Assembly (NCBI GenBank): GCA_905214725.1
Contig: CAJMNH010000001.1
Location: 248,001-312,000, forward strand
Length of the DNA stretch: 64,000 nt
Origin: an uncultured bacterium
GTDB taxonomy: Bacteria > Bacteroidota > Bacteroidia > Bacteroidales > Rikenellaceae
Reading direction: 5' to 3'
Below, piece after piece: positions 52,081 to 60,947 of the stretch (the stretch's first letter is position 1; every line of letters begins with the position of its first letter). Under the pieces are notes generated by a model. It was not told the DNA's origin and did not search any database. It saw nothing but the letters and a program-made list of their open reading frames with translations. The position numbers and the translations under genes are program-made.

Positions 52081-52737
52081 TCAAAGCGACCGGAGCCGTT
52101 CGACGCTCATCTGCGAAAAATCGTCGATCACGAGCGCGGCGGTCGTCCGTTCCAACTCTTCGCGCGAAAGCGTGGTGGCAAGCGCTACGACCTTCATTCC
52201 TGCGCGATGCCCTGCCTCGATTCCCGCGCGGGCGTCTTCGAATACGATACACTCTTCGGGGCTGAGTCGCAACGCTTCGGCCGCCCTGAGATAAATTTCG
52301 GGATCGGGCTTGCAACGCGTAACCTGCTCACTGCTGATTACAACCTCGAAATAGGACGCAATGCCGCACTTGTCGAAGACGAATTCGATGTTGCGCATAC
52401 CGGCGGAAGAGCCGACGGCGCAGCGGATCTCCGCCCGCCGGAGCTCGTCGAGAAATCCGCACAGCCCCTTGGTCGGCTCGATCAGCGGTTCGTAGAGTTC
52501 CCGATAGATCGCCTCCTTTTCGTCGCTCAGCGACTGCCAGCCGCCGAGTTCGGCAAGCGTATCGGACGGAAACAGCCGCTGCATAATCTCGTCGTTGCCC
52601 AAACCGCTGAGTTCCTTCTGGACGTTCTGTCGGTTTGCAATGCCGTGCCGTTCGTAAAAGAGATCGAACGCTCGAGCATGTACGTGCATGTTGTCGACCA
52701 ACACGCCGTCCATATCGAATAATGCTCCTCTGATCAT
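52081..52737 (-). CDS. HAD-superfamily phosphatase (beta-phosphoglucomutase-like)
   Basis: The 218-residue protein has HAD motifs I (LFDMDGVLVDN), II (VGSSAG), III (CKPDPEIYLRAA) and IV (IVFEDARAG) with a helical cap between about 17 and 85. Both Asp residues of motif I are present. The pattern is that of beta-phosphoglucomutase or small sugar phosphatases; without cap-residue analysis the substrate remains open. It faces the glycosyltransferase operon tail to tail. Confidence 0.88.
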   Translation of the reverse strand: MIRGALFDMDGVLVDNMHVHARAFDLFYERHGIANRQNVQKELSGLGNDEIMQRLFPSDTLAELGGWQSLSDEKEAIYRELYEPLIEPTKGLCGFLDELRRAEIRCAVGSSAGMRNIEFVFDKCGIASYFEVVISSEQVTRCKPDPEIYLRAAEALRLSPEECIVFEDARAGIEAGHRAGMKVVALATTLSREELERTTAALVIDDFSQMSVERLRSL

Positions 52738-52815
52738 TTTCTTGAATTTTCCAGACAGACGGGGAATCGGGCTGCCTTGCTGTTAAAAATGCGATGTTCG
52801 TTATCGGAATAATAG

Positions 52816-52861
52816 ATCCCGTCGGCAAAACGGAAACTAAGATTCACTTTGCCGACGGGAT
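52816..52861 (-). terminator. Hairpin after gpsA
   Basis: A 14-bp perfect stem (52816-52829 with 52848-52861) begins 14 bases after the gpsA stop on the minus strand. The tail is only moderately T-rich. Confidence 0.6.
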
Positions 52862-52875
52862 TTATCCGAATGGGC

Positions 52876-53910
52876 TTAGTTCGTAAAACGCTCCCACGGA
52901 ATCTCTTCCGAGGTCGCTTTCCCCTCGATGATGGCGTCCATGTGCATCAGAAGCGGGAATTCGTTCGCATCGAGTTTGCCGGCTTCGGCCAACTGCTTGA
53001 CGGCCTTGTTGATCCGGCCGATGATGACGAGCGATTCCAGCGTCACGCCCTTCAGCTCGGAAAGCGCCTTGTCGATGCAGTATCCTCTGCCCAGCAGCGT
53101 GCCGATCAGACGGGTGCGTCCGCCGAAAATCGTGACGTACATGTCGCCCGCCGCAGAATCGATCTGACGGTCGTTACCCGTGAGATAGGTGAGCAATTTG
53201 CGGATCTCCTTGACGCTCTGATAGAACATCGCCGCCTGCGAGTTGTAGTGCGGCGCGCTGCCGATGCCGTTAATCTTTTCGCTGAGACCGACGGCCAGCG
53301 CCACGCCCAATGCATATGCGTTTTTAAGTGCCACGGCGCTCTCTACGCCCATTACTTCGGTCGAGAGATGGATATGGTAATAGTCGGTGCGCATCAGATC
53401 GCGCAGCATTTCGAGCGTCTTCATGTCCCGACCGCAGAAGGTAACGATCGTTTGGTCGTGCGCCACAAGTTCATAACTGGTACACGGACCGCCCACGGCG
53501 TTCAGATTCATCTTGCGGGGTGCGATGTTCCGTTCCCAGTATTCGGGATAACTGATAAGCGTACCGTCATCGTAGGCGATAAGGCCTTTGGTGACGGAGA
53601 GAACGGGCGTTCGGTCGGGAATATGCGGAAAGACCGTCTCCATAAACCAGTCCACGCCGAAACTGTTCACGCCGCAAATGACCATATCGGCTCCTTCGAG
53701 CGCCTGCTCGAGTTCCTCGATATAGAAATATTCGACTCCTTCGGGAAAGGGTTTGTCGAATTTCGGATGTTTGCCCGTCCGCTTCGACTCGGCGATGATC
53801 TCCTTGTCCAGATGCGTGCCGGTCAATCGGACGCGATGACCGTTTTCCCGTGCGGGAAACGCCAACGCCGAACCCATCATGCCGGCGCCGACGATCGTAA
53901 TGTTGCTCAT
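52876..53910 (-). CDS. gpsA: Glycerol-3-phosphate dehydrogenase [NAD(P)+]
   Basis: The 344-residue enzyme makes sn-glycerol 3-phosphate from dihydroxyacetone phosphate for phospholipids. It has the Rossmann motif GAGMMGSALA, the catalytic Lys in VALKNAYALG and a GDMYVTIFGGRTRLIGTLLGRG-type active-site segment (given here as GDMYVTIFGG and GTLLGRG), which corresponds to the GpsA signature though diverged. Length is normal for the family. The upstream side faces ybaK across a short divergent region. Confidence 0.85.
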   Translation of the reverse strand: MSNITIVGAGMMGSALAFPARENGHRVRLTGTHLDKEIIAESKRTGKHPKFDKPFPEGVEYFYIEELEQALEGADMVICGVNSFGVDWFMETVFPHIPDRTPVLSVTKGLIAYDDGTLISYPEYWERNIAPRKMNLNAVGGPCTSYELVAHDQTIVTFCGRDMKTLEMLRDLMRTDYYHIHLSTEVMGVESAVALKNAYALGVALAVGLSEKINGIGSAPHYNSQAAMFYQSVKEIRKLLTYLTGNDRQIDSAAGDMYVTIFGGRTRLIGTLLGRGYCIDKALSELKGVTLESLVIIGRINKAVKQLAEAGKLDANEFPLLMHMDAIIEGKATSEEIPWERFTN

Positions 53911-53990
53911 AACGATAATTGTTTTAATTTTTCAAGACTACAAAGATAATTTTTTTATCCGATATCGGCGAAAACCAGCCGTAAAATCGC

Positions 53991-53998
53991 TATTTTTG
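53991..53998 (+). promoter_or_regulatory. -7 box adjoining the ybaK start
   Basis: TATTTTTG ends four bases before the ybaK ATG, so the transcript may be leaderless. Confidence 0.4.
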
Positions 53999-54002
53999 TT
54001 CG

Positions 54003-54497
54003 ATGGCTACGAAGAAAATCGAAAAGACCAATGCCGCCCGCCTGCTCGATCGGGCGAAGATACCGTATACGCTGATTCCCTACGAAGTCGACGAGAACGA
54101 TCTGTCGTGCACGCACGTCGCCGCACAGCTCGGCGAGGCGATCGAATGCGTCTTCAAGACGCTTGTTTTGAAGGGAGACCGCAGCGGCTATTTCGTCTGT
54201 GTAGTTCCGGGCGACCACGAAGTCGATCTGAAAGCCGTAGCCCGCGTTTCGGGCAACAAGAAGGCCGACCTGATTCCGATGAAGGAACTGTTGCCCGTGA
54301 CGGGCTATATCCGGGGCGGCTGTTCGCCTATCGGCATGAAACGGGCTTTTCCGACCTATCTCCATTCGTCATGCCTCGAACAGCCCGAAATCTATGTAAG
54401 CGCAGGCGTGCGCGGTCTGCAAATCCGAATTGCCACCGATGCGCTGATCGCGTTCACGCATGCCGAAACAGCCGATTTGAGCCGGAAAGGGGAGTAG
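54003..54497 (+). CDS. ybaK: Cys-tRNA(Pro)/Cys-tRNA(Cys) deacylase YbaK
   Basis: The 164-residue protein hydrolyses misacylated Cys-tRNA(Pro). It has the YbaK/ProX fold with KTNAARLLDRAKIPY at the N-terminus, the catalytic-site Lys in VFKTLVLKG and GYIRGGCSPIGMKR, the loop typical of YbaK. Length is normal. It is followed one base later by malQ, so the two are probably co-transcribed although functionally unrelated. Confidence 0.93.
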   Translation: MATKKIEKTNAARLLDRAKIPYTLIPYEVDENDLSCTHVAAQLGEAIECVFKTLVLKGDRSGYFVCVVPGDHEVDLKAVARVSGNKKADLIPMKELLPVTGYIRGGCSPIGMKRAFPTYLHSSCLEQPEIYVSAGVRGLQIRIATDALIAFTHAETADLSRKGE

Positions 54498-54498
54498 C

Positions 54499-57102
54499 AT
54501 GGAGATTGTCTTTGAGATCGAATATCACACGGAGTGGGGCCAACGGCTCGTTTGGTGCGGCGACGGACGACGTATTCCGATGGCATATCGGCACGACGGC
54601 GTGTGGCAGTGCCGCATGGCGCTTGATGCCAATATCGTCGAATACGGCTATGAGGTGGAGTACGATGGGCGAACGATTCGCCGCGAATGGCGGAGACACC
54701 GGCAAGCGATTCCGCAGAAGGAGGCGACATGCTTGTCGATCCGCGACCAATGGTCGGAACGACCGGCCGACGCGCCGTTTTACGCTTCGGAGTTCACGAA
54801 AGTGATCTTCGCACGGCCCGCTCGGATGAATCCCCTCTGTTCGAATTCCGCAAATTTGGAATTGCAGGTCGATGCGCCGACCATAGCTCCCGATGAAGTG
54901 CTCGCCGTCTCCGGCAGCGCGCCCGAACTGGGTTGCTGGCAACGGTTCGTCGAGTTGGACGACCGCGAATTTCCGTTGTGGAAGATCGCGCTCGACTGTA
55001 CCGCTCCGTTCGAATACAAATTCGTGCGGCTCGACCGCCGCTCCCGCCGACCGGTCGCGTGGGAGGAGGGCGCGAACCGCCGCTGCGACTGTGTGCCGGC
55101 AGCAGGGGAGCGCGTCATCCTCGCAGGATTGCGGCTGCGCAGTACGGATGAACCCGAATGGCGAGGGGCCGGTACGGCCGTGCCGCTCTTTTCGCTGCGC
55201 ACGGACTCGGATTTCGGCGTCGGGGAGTTCCCCGATCTGAAACGATTGATCGACTGGGCCGTGGCGACGGGGCAGCGGGTGATCCAATTGCTGCCGGTCA
55301 ACGACACGATCCGCACGGGTACGCGGCTCGACTCCTATCCCTACAATGCCGTATCGAGTTTCGCACTCCATCCGCTCTACCTCAGCCTGACCGGAGCGGG
55401 ATTGCAGCCCGACGCCCGCTATCGCCGCCAACAGCAGCGGCTCAACGCTCTGCCAACAGTCGATTACGAAGCCGTCATGCGGCTGAAACTCGACTGGGCG
55501 AAACGGCTTTTCCATAAGACGTGGGCGACCGTTCGGACTACGGACGATTATTCCGCTTTTTATACGCAGAACCGCGAATGGCTGGAACCTTACGCCGCAT
55601 TCAGCGTTCTGCGCGACCGGTTCGACACGGCAGATTTCCGGCAGTGGGGCGATTATGCCCGTTACGACGAGGAACGACTTTCCTCGTTTCGGAAAGAAAA
55701 TCAGGAAGCGATTGATTTCTATTATTTTCTGCAATATCATCTCCACCTTCAATTGAGCGATGTCGGCCGTCATGCACGGCGGCTGGGCATAGTGCTTAAA
55801 GGCGATATTCCCATCGGAGTCAGTCCGTCGAGCGCCGATGTGTGGCAATATCCGCATCTGTTCCACCTCGATGCGCAGGCCGGAGCGCCTCCCGACGCTT
55901 TCTCGACGACGGGGCAGAACTGGGGTTTCCCGACCTATGACTGGGAGGCGATGGCACGCGACAAGTACGGCTGGTGGCGGGCGCGACTGCGTAAGATGGC
56001 GGAATATTTCGATGTCTATCGTATCGACCATATTCTCGGCTTCTTCCGTATCTGGGAAATTCCGGCCGATGCGCTGCACGGCGTGTTGGGTCATTTCCGT
56101 CCGGCATTGCCCTATACGCGCGAAGAGCTGGCGGCCGAAGGATTCCTCTTGCCCGATCTTCGTTATACCCGTCCGCAGGCGACCGACAAGGTGTTGGCAG
56201 AACTCTTCGGCAGGGATGCGGCGGAGGTCAAACGCCGTTATCTCGCCGACGGGGCGTTGCTTCCCGAAGCGGCGACACAACGCGCCGTGCAAGCTCTTTT
56301 CGGGGAGCGCCCCGATCGCCGGCAACGACGTATCCGCGACGGTCTGCTGCGTCTGCTCGACGACGTGCTCTTTATCGAAGACCGCGAACGGCAGGGGCAT
56401 TACCACCCGCGCATTGGCGCACAGACGACCTTTGCCTATCGGACGCTCCCGCCGGAGCGGCAACAGGCCTTCGACCGGCTGCACGAAGAATTTTTCTATC
56501 GTCGTCACAATGCGTACTGGCGCGACGAGGCGCTGCGCAAACTTCCTGCGCTGCTCGATGCGACCGGAATGCTTGCCTGCGGCGAGGATTTGGGGATGAT
56601 TCCCGCCTGCGTACCGGAAGTAATGGAACGCCTGCGTATTCTCTCGCTCGAAATCGAACGGATGCCCAAGGCTTTCGGCGCGACGTTCGGCAACCCGCAG
56701 CAGTATCCCTATCTCTCGGTCGGAACGACTTCGACACACGACATGTCGCCTATTCGCAACTGGTGGCAGGAAGATGCCGCCCTTGCGCAGCGATACTTCG
56801 CCGAGATGCTGCACCGGCGGGGAAAAGCTCCGGCGGACTGTACGCCGGCATTGTGCCGGCAGATTGTCGGACGTACGCTCGGCGGCCGGTCGATGCTTGC
56901 CGTTCTGCCGCTGCAAGACTGGCTGGCGACGGACAAGCATTTACGCCGCGACGATTTCGAACAGGAACGGATCAATGTTCCCGCCGATCCGAATCACTAT
57001 TGGCATTATAGAATGCATCTAACTATTGAAGAACTTCTTACGCATGATGAATTCAACCGGAACATTAGGCGAATGATCCGCGCTTCCGGCCGAAACCGAT
57101 AA
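54499..57102 (+). CDS. malQ: 4-alpha-glucanotransferase with N-terminal starch-binding domains
   Basis: The 867-residue enzyme rearranges maltodextrins. Residues 1-110 and about 115-230 look like two CBM20-type starch-binding modules, as in plant DPE2 and Bacteroidota MalQ. The GH77 domain has the nucleophile D510 in YRIDH, the acid/base E696 in CGEDLGMIP and D748 in STHD. The start lies one base after ybaK. The next gene is a sugar kinase, which can use the glucose released. Confidence 0.94.
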   Translation: MEIVFEIEYHTEWGQRLVWCGDGRRIPMAYRHDGVWQCRMALDANIVEYGYEVEYDGRTIRREWRRHRQAIPQKEATCLSIRDQWSERPADAPFYASEFTKVIFARPARMNPLCSNSANLELQVDAPTIAPDEVLAVSGSAPELGCWQRFVELDDREFPLWKIALDCTAPFEYKFVRLDRRSRRPVAWEEGANRRCDCVPAAGERVILAGLRLRSTDEPEWRGAGTAVPLFSLRTDSDFGVGEFPDLKRLIDWAVATGQRVIQLLPVNDTIRTGTRLDSYPYNAVSSFALHPLYLSLTGAGLQPDARYRRQQQRLNALPTVDYEAVMRLKLDWAKRLFHKTWATVRTTDDYSAFYTQNREWLEPYAAFSVLRDRFDTADFRQWGDYARYDEERLSSFRKENQEAIDFYYFLQYHLHLQLSDVGRHARRLGIVLKGDIPIGVSPSSADVWQYPHLFHLDAQAGAPPDAFSTTGQNWGFPTYDWEAMARDKYGWWRARLRKMAEYFDVYRIDHILGFFRIWEIPADALHGVLGHFRPALPYTREELAAEGFLLPDLRYTRPQATDKVLAELFGRDAAEVKRRYLADGALLPEAATQRAVQALFGERPDRRQRRIRDGLLRLLDDVLFIEDRERQGHYHPRIGAQTTFAYRTLPPERQQAFDRLHEEFFYRRHNAYWRDEALRKLPALLDATGMLACGEDLGMIPACVPEVMERLRILSLEIERMPKAFGATFGNPQQYPYLSVGTTSTHDMSPIRNWWQEDAALAQRYFAEMLHRRGKAPADCTPALCRQIVGRTLGGRSMLAVLPLQDWLATDKHLRRDDFEQERINVPADPNHYWHYRMHLTIEELLTHDEFNRNIRRMIRASGRNR

Positions 57103-57122
57103 ACCTGAATAAACCCAAAAAC

Positions 57123-58229
57123 ATGTACGAAAAAGACAACCGCGTAGTAATTACGCTCGATGCCGGAGGGACCAATTTCGTCTTCGGCGCCGTGCAGGGC
57201 GACCGTTTCGTCGTCGACCCGATCACACATCCCTCCAACTCCGACCGGCTCGATCGTTGCCTCTCTACGATGGTCGAAGGATTCCGTGCCGTCATCGACC
57301 GCCTGCCGAAACCGCCAACGGCGATCAGTTTCGCCTTTCCCGGGCCGGCGGACTATCCGCGCGGCATTATCGGAGGTTATCTGCCCAACTTTCCATCGTT
57401 TCGCGACGGAGTGGCGTTGAAGGATTTTCTCGAAGCGGAGTTCGGCATTCCGACGTTCATCAACAACGACGGAGACTTATATGCGTACGGCGAAGCGCTG
57501 GCGGGCGCCTTGCCCGAAATCAACGCCCGACTCGAAGCCGCCGGCAGCGCAAAGCGTTTCCGCAATCTGATCGGCTATACGTGGGGCACGGGATTCGGCG
57601 TGGGGATCGTTTCGGGCAACCGGCTGCACATCGGCGACAATTCGTGCGTCGAGACCTTCTGCCTGCGACACAAGGATCTGCCCGACATCAATGTCGAGGA
57701 GGGCGTTTCGATCCGCGCCGTCAAACGGCTGTACGCCGAATATTCGGGTATCGTCGACGAAACGCTCGAACCGAAACAGATCTTCGAAATTGCGGAGGGG
57801 AGCCGTTCGGGCGATGCCGAAGCCGCTCGACGCGCCTTCGCGCGGTTCGGCGAGGTGGCGGGCGACGCCATGGCTACGGCCGTAACGCTCGTCGACGGAC
57901 TGATCGTCATCGGCGGCGGTATTACCGCGGCGCGGAAATATATCATGCCTTCGCTGCTGGCAGAGATGCGCGGCCGGCTGCATACCTTCAAAGGCGAAAC
58001 GCTCGACCGCGTGCAGATGAAGATTTACGATCTGGACGACGAAACGCAGTTCGCCGATTTCGCCCGAGGCGATTCCCGTCGGCTGAAAGTTTACGGCAGC
58101 GATCGGGAAGTGGTTTACGATCCGCAGAAGCGTATCGGCGTAATGACCTCGCGTATCGGCGCCAGCAAGGCCATTTCGCTGGGAGCTTACGCCTTTGCGC
58201 TGAACAGCATCGACGGGCGCGATCGCTGA
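57123..58229 (+). CDS. ROK-family sugar kinase
   Basis: The 368-residue protein has the ROK ATP motif LDAGGTNFVFG, the segment FAFPGPADYPRGIIGG, NNDGDLYAYGE (with catalytic Asp) and VIGGGITAARKYI. It lacks the usual ROK zinc cluster CxCGxxGC as far as visible. Glucokinase activity is a good guess because it follows malQ by 20 bases. The stop codon region overlaps a hairpin. Confidence 0.85.
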   Translation: MYEKDNRVVITLDAGGTNFVFGAVQGDRFVVDPITHPSNSDRLDRCLSTMVEGFRAVIDRLPKPPTAISFAFPGPADYPRGIIGGYLPNFPSFRDGVALKDFLEAEFGIPTFINNDGDLYAYGEALAGALPEINARLEAAGSAKRFRNLIGYTWGTGFGVGIVSGNRLHIGDNSCVETFCLRHKDLPDINVEEGVSIRAVKRLYAEYSGIVDETLEPKQIFEIAEGSRSGDAEAARRAFARFGEVAGDAMATAVTLVDGLIVIGGGITAARKYIMPSLLAEMRGRLHTFKGETLDRVQMKIYDLDDETQFADFARGDSRRLKVYGSDREVVYDPQKRIGVMTSRIGASKAISLGAYAFALNSIDGRDR

Positions 58230-58247
58230 TCGCGCCCTCGCGCAATG

Positions 58248-58276
58248 AACGGGCCGTCCGATAGAGACGGCCCGTT
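58248..58276. terminator. Bidirectional terminator
   Basis: AACGGGCCGTC (58248-58258) pairs with GACGGCCCGTT (58266-58276). It separates the convergent sugar-kinase and esterase genes. Confidence 0.75.
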
Positions 58277-58281
58277 TCGCG

Positions 58282-59256
58282 TCAGCGAAGATGATGTTTG
58301 AGCACTGCGGCAACGAACAGAATCAAATCGCGTGTGGGAGCCAGCCGTGCAAATCCGTTGAGCATGCCCCAGTCGTGAATCACGCCGTTGAAACGAACGG
58401 TCGTCGCCTCGACGCCCGCTTCGTCCAACCGTCGTCCCATCGCCTCGCCCTCGTCGCGCAGAATATCGTTTTCCGCCACCGCGATCAACGTCGGCGGCAG
58501 ACCGTACAGCTCCTCCTGAGAGGCATTGATCGGCGAGACGTAAATCTCCTCGCGCGCTTTGGCGTCGGTGGTATAGCGGTCGAACATCCACTTCATCAGC
58601 GGCGGCGTGAGAAAACGGTCTTCGCCGTAGCGTTCGTAGGATTTCCAGTCGAAAGCAGCGCTCGTCACCGGCCACAGCAATACCAATGCGCGCAGCGCAG
58701 GCGTATGCCACTTTTTAGCCAGCAAGGCCGTTGCGAGGGCCATGTTCCCGCCTGCGCTGTTGCCGACGACAGCCATCCGGTGGCGGTCGAGATTGAGTTC
58801 TTCGTCATTTTCGGCCGCCCATTTCACGGCGGCATAAATCTCCTTGACCGCCTGCGGGTATTTCGCCTCGGGCGACGGCGTATAGTCGACGAAAACCGCC
58901 GCCACTCCCGACTCCACGACCAGATCCCGCACCAAACGCTTGTGGGTGGGATAGTCGCCCAACACCCATCCGCCGCCGTGGATGAAGACGAAAAAGGGCA
59001 GCCGCTCGCGGTTGTCGCTCGGACGCACGAGATGCAGCGTAAGTTCGTGACCGTCCGCCACGATCTCGCGTTCCTTTTCGTCGATGCCCGACAGATCGAC
59101 TTCGACGGCCGCCTGCGTATCGACGAGCACTTTTCTCGCTTCGGGAACGGACAGCGACTCGACGGGGCGGTCGCCGGCATTGAGCACTTCGAGATATTCC
59201 CGCGTGCCGACGCTCAAATGTTCGTCACGCAAATAATCGATCGGTTTGTTTTCCAT
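58282..59256 (-). CDS. Alpha/beta hydrolase (acetyl esterase, HSL-like)
   Basis: The 324-residue protein belongs to the hormone-sensitive-lipase-like esterases: oxyanion motif FIHGGGWVLGD, nucleophile elbow VVGNSAGGN and C-terminal His in GVIHDWGM. There is no signal peptide, so it acts in the cytoplasm on short-chain esters. It is 18 bases downstream of the catalase gene on the same strand, so both may be on one transcript. Confidence 0.9.
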   Translation of the reverse strand: MENKPIDYLRDEHLSVGTREYLEVLNAGDRPVESLSVPEARKVLVDTQAAVEVDLSGIDEKEREIVADGHELTLHLVRPSDNRERLPFFVFIHGGGWVLGDYPTHKRLVRDLVVESGVAAVFVDYTPSPEAKYPQAVKEIYAAVKWAAENDEELNLDRHRMAVVGNSAGGNMALATALLAKKWHTPALRALVLLWPVTSAAFDWKSYERYGEDRFLTPPLMKWMFDRYTTDAKAREEIYVSPINASQEELYGLPPTLIAVAENDILRDEGEAMGRRLDEAGVEATTVRFNGVIHDWGMLNGFARLAPTRDLILFVAAVLKHHLR

Positions 59257-59274
59257 ATTGTTGACTGTTTCAGA

Positions 59275-60831
59275 TTAAACCATTGCCGCAAGGGGATGAA
59301 ACGCCGGATCGTTTTTCTCGTCGAGCGCCTCGTCCAAGGCGATGCCGAGCGCATCGGCCAATCCCTTTCCGTAGGCCGGATCGGCGCGGTAGCAGTTGCG
59401 CACATGGCGCTGTTTGATGAAGCGTTTGCAGTCGCCCATCGCCCGCGCCGTGTTTTCGAACAACGCCTGCTTCTCTTCGGGCGTCATCAGCCGGAATAAC
59501 GCGCCCGGCTGCGAGTAATAGTCGTCGTCATAGGCGCGTTCGTCATAGTTGTCCACCGGCCCGTGCAACGGCAGGGGCGGCTCTTTCAGTTCGGGCGAAT
59601 CGGGCCATGCGCCGTAGCTGTTGGGCGTATAGCTTACCGTCGCGCCGTAGTTGCCGTCCACACGCATCGCGCCGTCGCGATGATACGAATGCACCGGAGC
59701 ATGCGGACGGTTGACCGGAATCTGATCGAGGTTGACGCCAAGCCTGTAACGCTGCGCATCGCCGTAGGAAAACAGGCGTCCCTGCAACATCTTGTCGGGC
59801 GAGAAGCCGATGCCGTCGACGGTATTGAGCGGATTGAACGCCGCCTGTTCTACCTCGGCGTAGAAGTTCTCGGGATTGCGATTCAGTTCCAGAATGCCCA
59901 CGTCCTGCAACGGAAAATCGCCGTGCGGCCATACTTTGGTCAGGTCGAAGGGATTGATTCGGTAGTTGCGCGCCTCTTCCTCGGTCATGGTCTGTATCTG
60001 AAAGAGCCAGCGCGGAAAATCGCCCCGCTCGATGGCCTCGAACAGGTCGCGCTGATGCGATTCGCGGTCTTTGGCGATGACGGCCTCCGCCTCGGCGTCG
60101 GTCAGGTTCTTGATGCCCTGCATCGTGCGCAGATGGAATTTAACCCACGTACGCCGGTTTTCGGCGTCATAAAAACTGTAGGTATGGCTGCCGAAGCCGT
60201 GCATGTGCCGGAACGAAGCGGGAATGCCGCGCGTGCTCATCGTGATCGTCACCTGATGCAGCGCTTCGGGCAGCAGCGTCCAGAAATCCCAGTTGTTGTC
60301 GACGCTGCGCATGCCGGTGCGCGGATCGCGCTTGATGGCATGATTCAGATCGGGGAAGCGTACCGGATCGCGCAGGAAGAAGACGGGCGTATTGTTGCCC
60401 ACCAAATCCCAGTTGCCGGCGTCGGTGTAGAATTTCATCGCAAAGCCGCGGATGTCGCGCTCGGCGTCGGCGGCGCCCCGTTCTCCTGCGACCGTCGAAA
60501 AGCGGACGAAGCATTCGGTCTGTTTTCCGATCTCGCCGAAGATCGAAGCGCGGGTGTAACGCGTGATGTCGTGCGTCACGGTGAAAGTGCCGTAAGCGCC
60601 CGAACCTTTGGCGTGCATGCGCCGTTCGGGAATGACCTCACGGTCGAAATGCGCGAGTTTTTCGAGCATCCACGGATCTTGCAGAACCACAGGGCCGCGC
60701 AGTCCGGCGGTCTGCGAATCTTCGTTGTCGGCGATCGGCCTGCCGTTGACCGATGTCAGTTTTTCCGGCGCTTTGCGGTTGTCCCGAGCGCTTTCGGTAT
60801 CCGCCGGTCGGGAATCTCCTTTTTTCTCCAT
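59275..60831 (-). CDS. katA: Haem catalase (KatA type)
   Basis: The 518-residue monofunctional catalase converts H2O2 to water and oxygen. It has the distal His in [14 protein letters not shown] (H73), the Asn region in [12 protein letters not shown] and the proximal haem ligand Tyr in [14 protein letters not shown]. Size and motifs fit small-subunit clade 3 catalases. It fits with aerotolerance in a gut anaerobe. A clear promoter is not seen. Confidence 0.96.
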   Translation of the reverse strand: MEKKGDSRPADTESARDNRKAPEKLTSVNGRPIADNEDSQTAGLRGPVVLQDPWMLEKLAHFDREVIPERRMHAKGSGAYGTFTVTHDITRYTRASIFGEIGKQTECFVRFSTVAGERGAADAERDIRGFAMKFYTDAGNWDLVGNNTPVFFLRDPVRFPDLNHAIKRDPRTGMRSVDNNWDFWTLLPEALHQVTITMSTRGIPASFRHMHGFGSHTYSFYDAENRRTWVKFHLRTMQGIKNLTDAEAEAVIAKDRESHQRDLFEAIERGDFPRWLFQIQTMTEEEARNYRINPFDLTKVWPHGDFPLQDVGILELNRNPENFYAEVEQAAFNPLNTVDGIGFSPDKMLQGRLFSYGDAQRYRLGVNLDQIPVNRPHAPVHSYHRDGAMRVDGNYGATVSYTPNSYGAWPDSPELKEPPLPLHGPVDNYDERAYDDDYYSQPGALFRLMTPEEKQALFENTARAMGDCKRFIKQRHVRNCYRADPAYGKGLADALGIALDEALDEKNDPAFHPLAAMV

Positions 60832-60901
60832 AAGACGTGCGATTTGAATTTATCCGACCTATTCGAAAAACGTGCCGTTTGCCTCGATAACGATAAAAAA
60901 G

Positions 60902-60925
60902 TCCGCGACAGTTACCCGTCGCGGA
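60902..60925 (-). terminator. Terminator of the CocE/S15 hydrolase gene
   Basis: TCCGCGAC (60902-60909) pairs with GTCGCGGA (60918-60925). On the minus strand it is followed by six T. It lies 22 bases after the stop. Confidence 0.85.
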
Positions 60926-60947
60926 TCCTTGCAAGGCCGTTATCCCG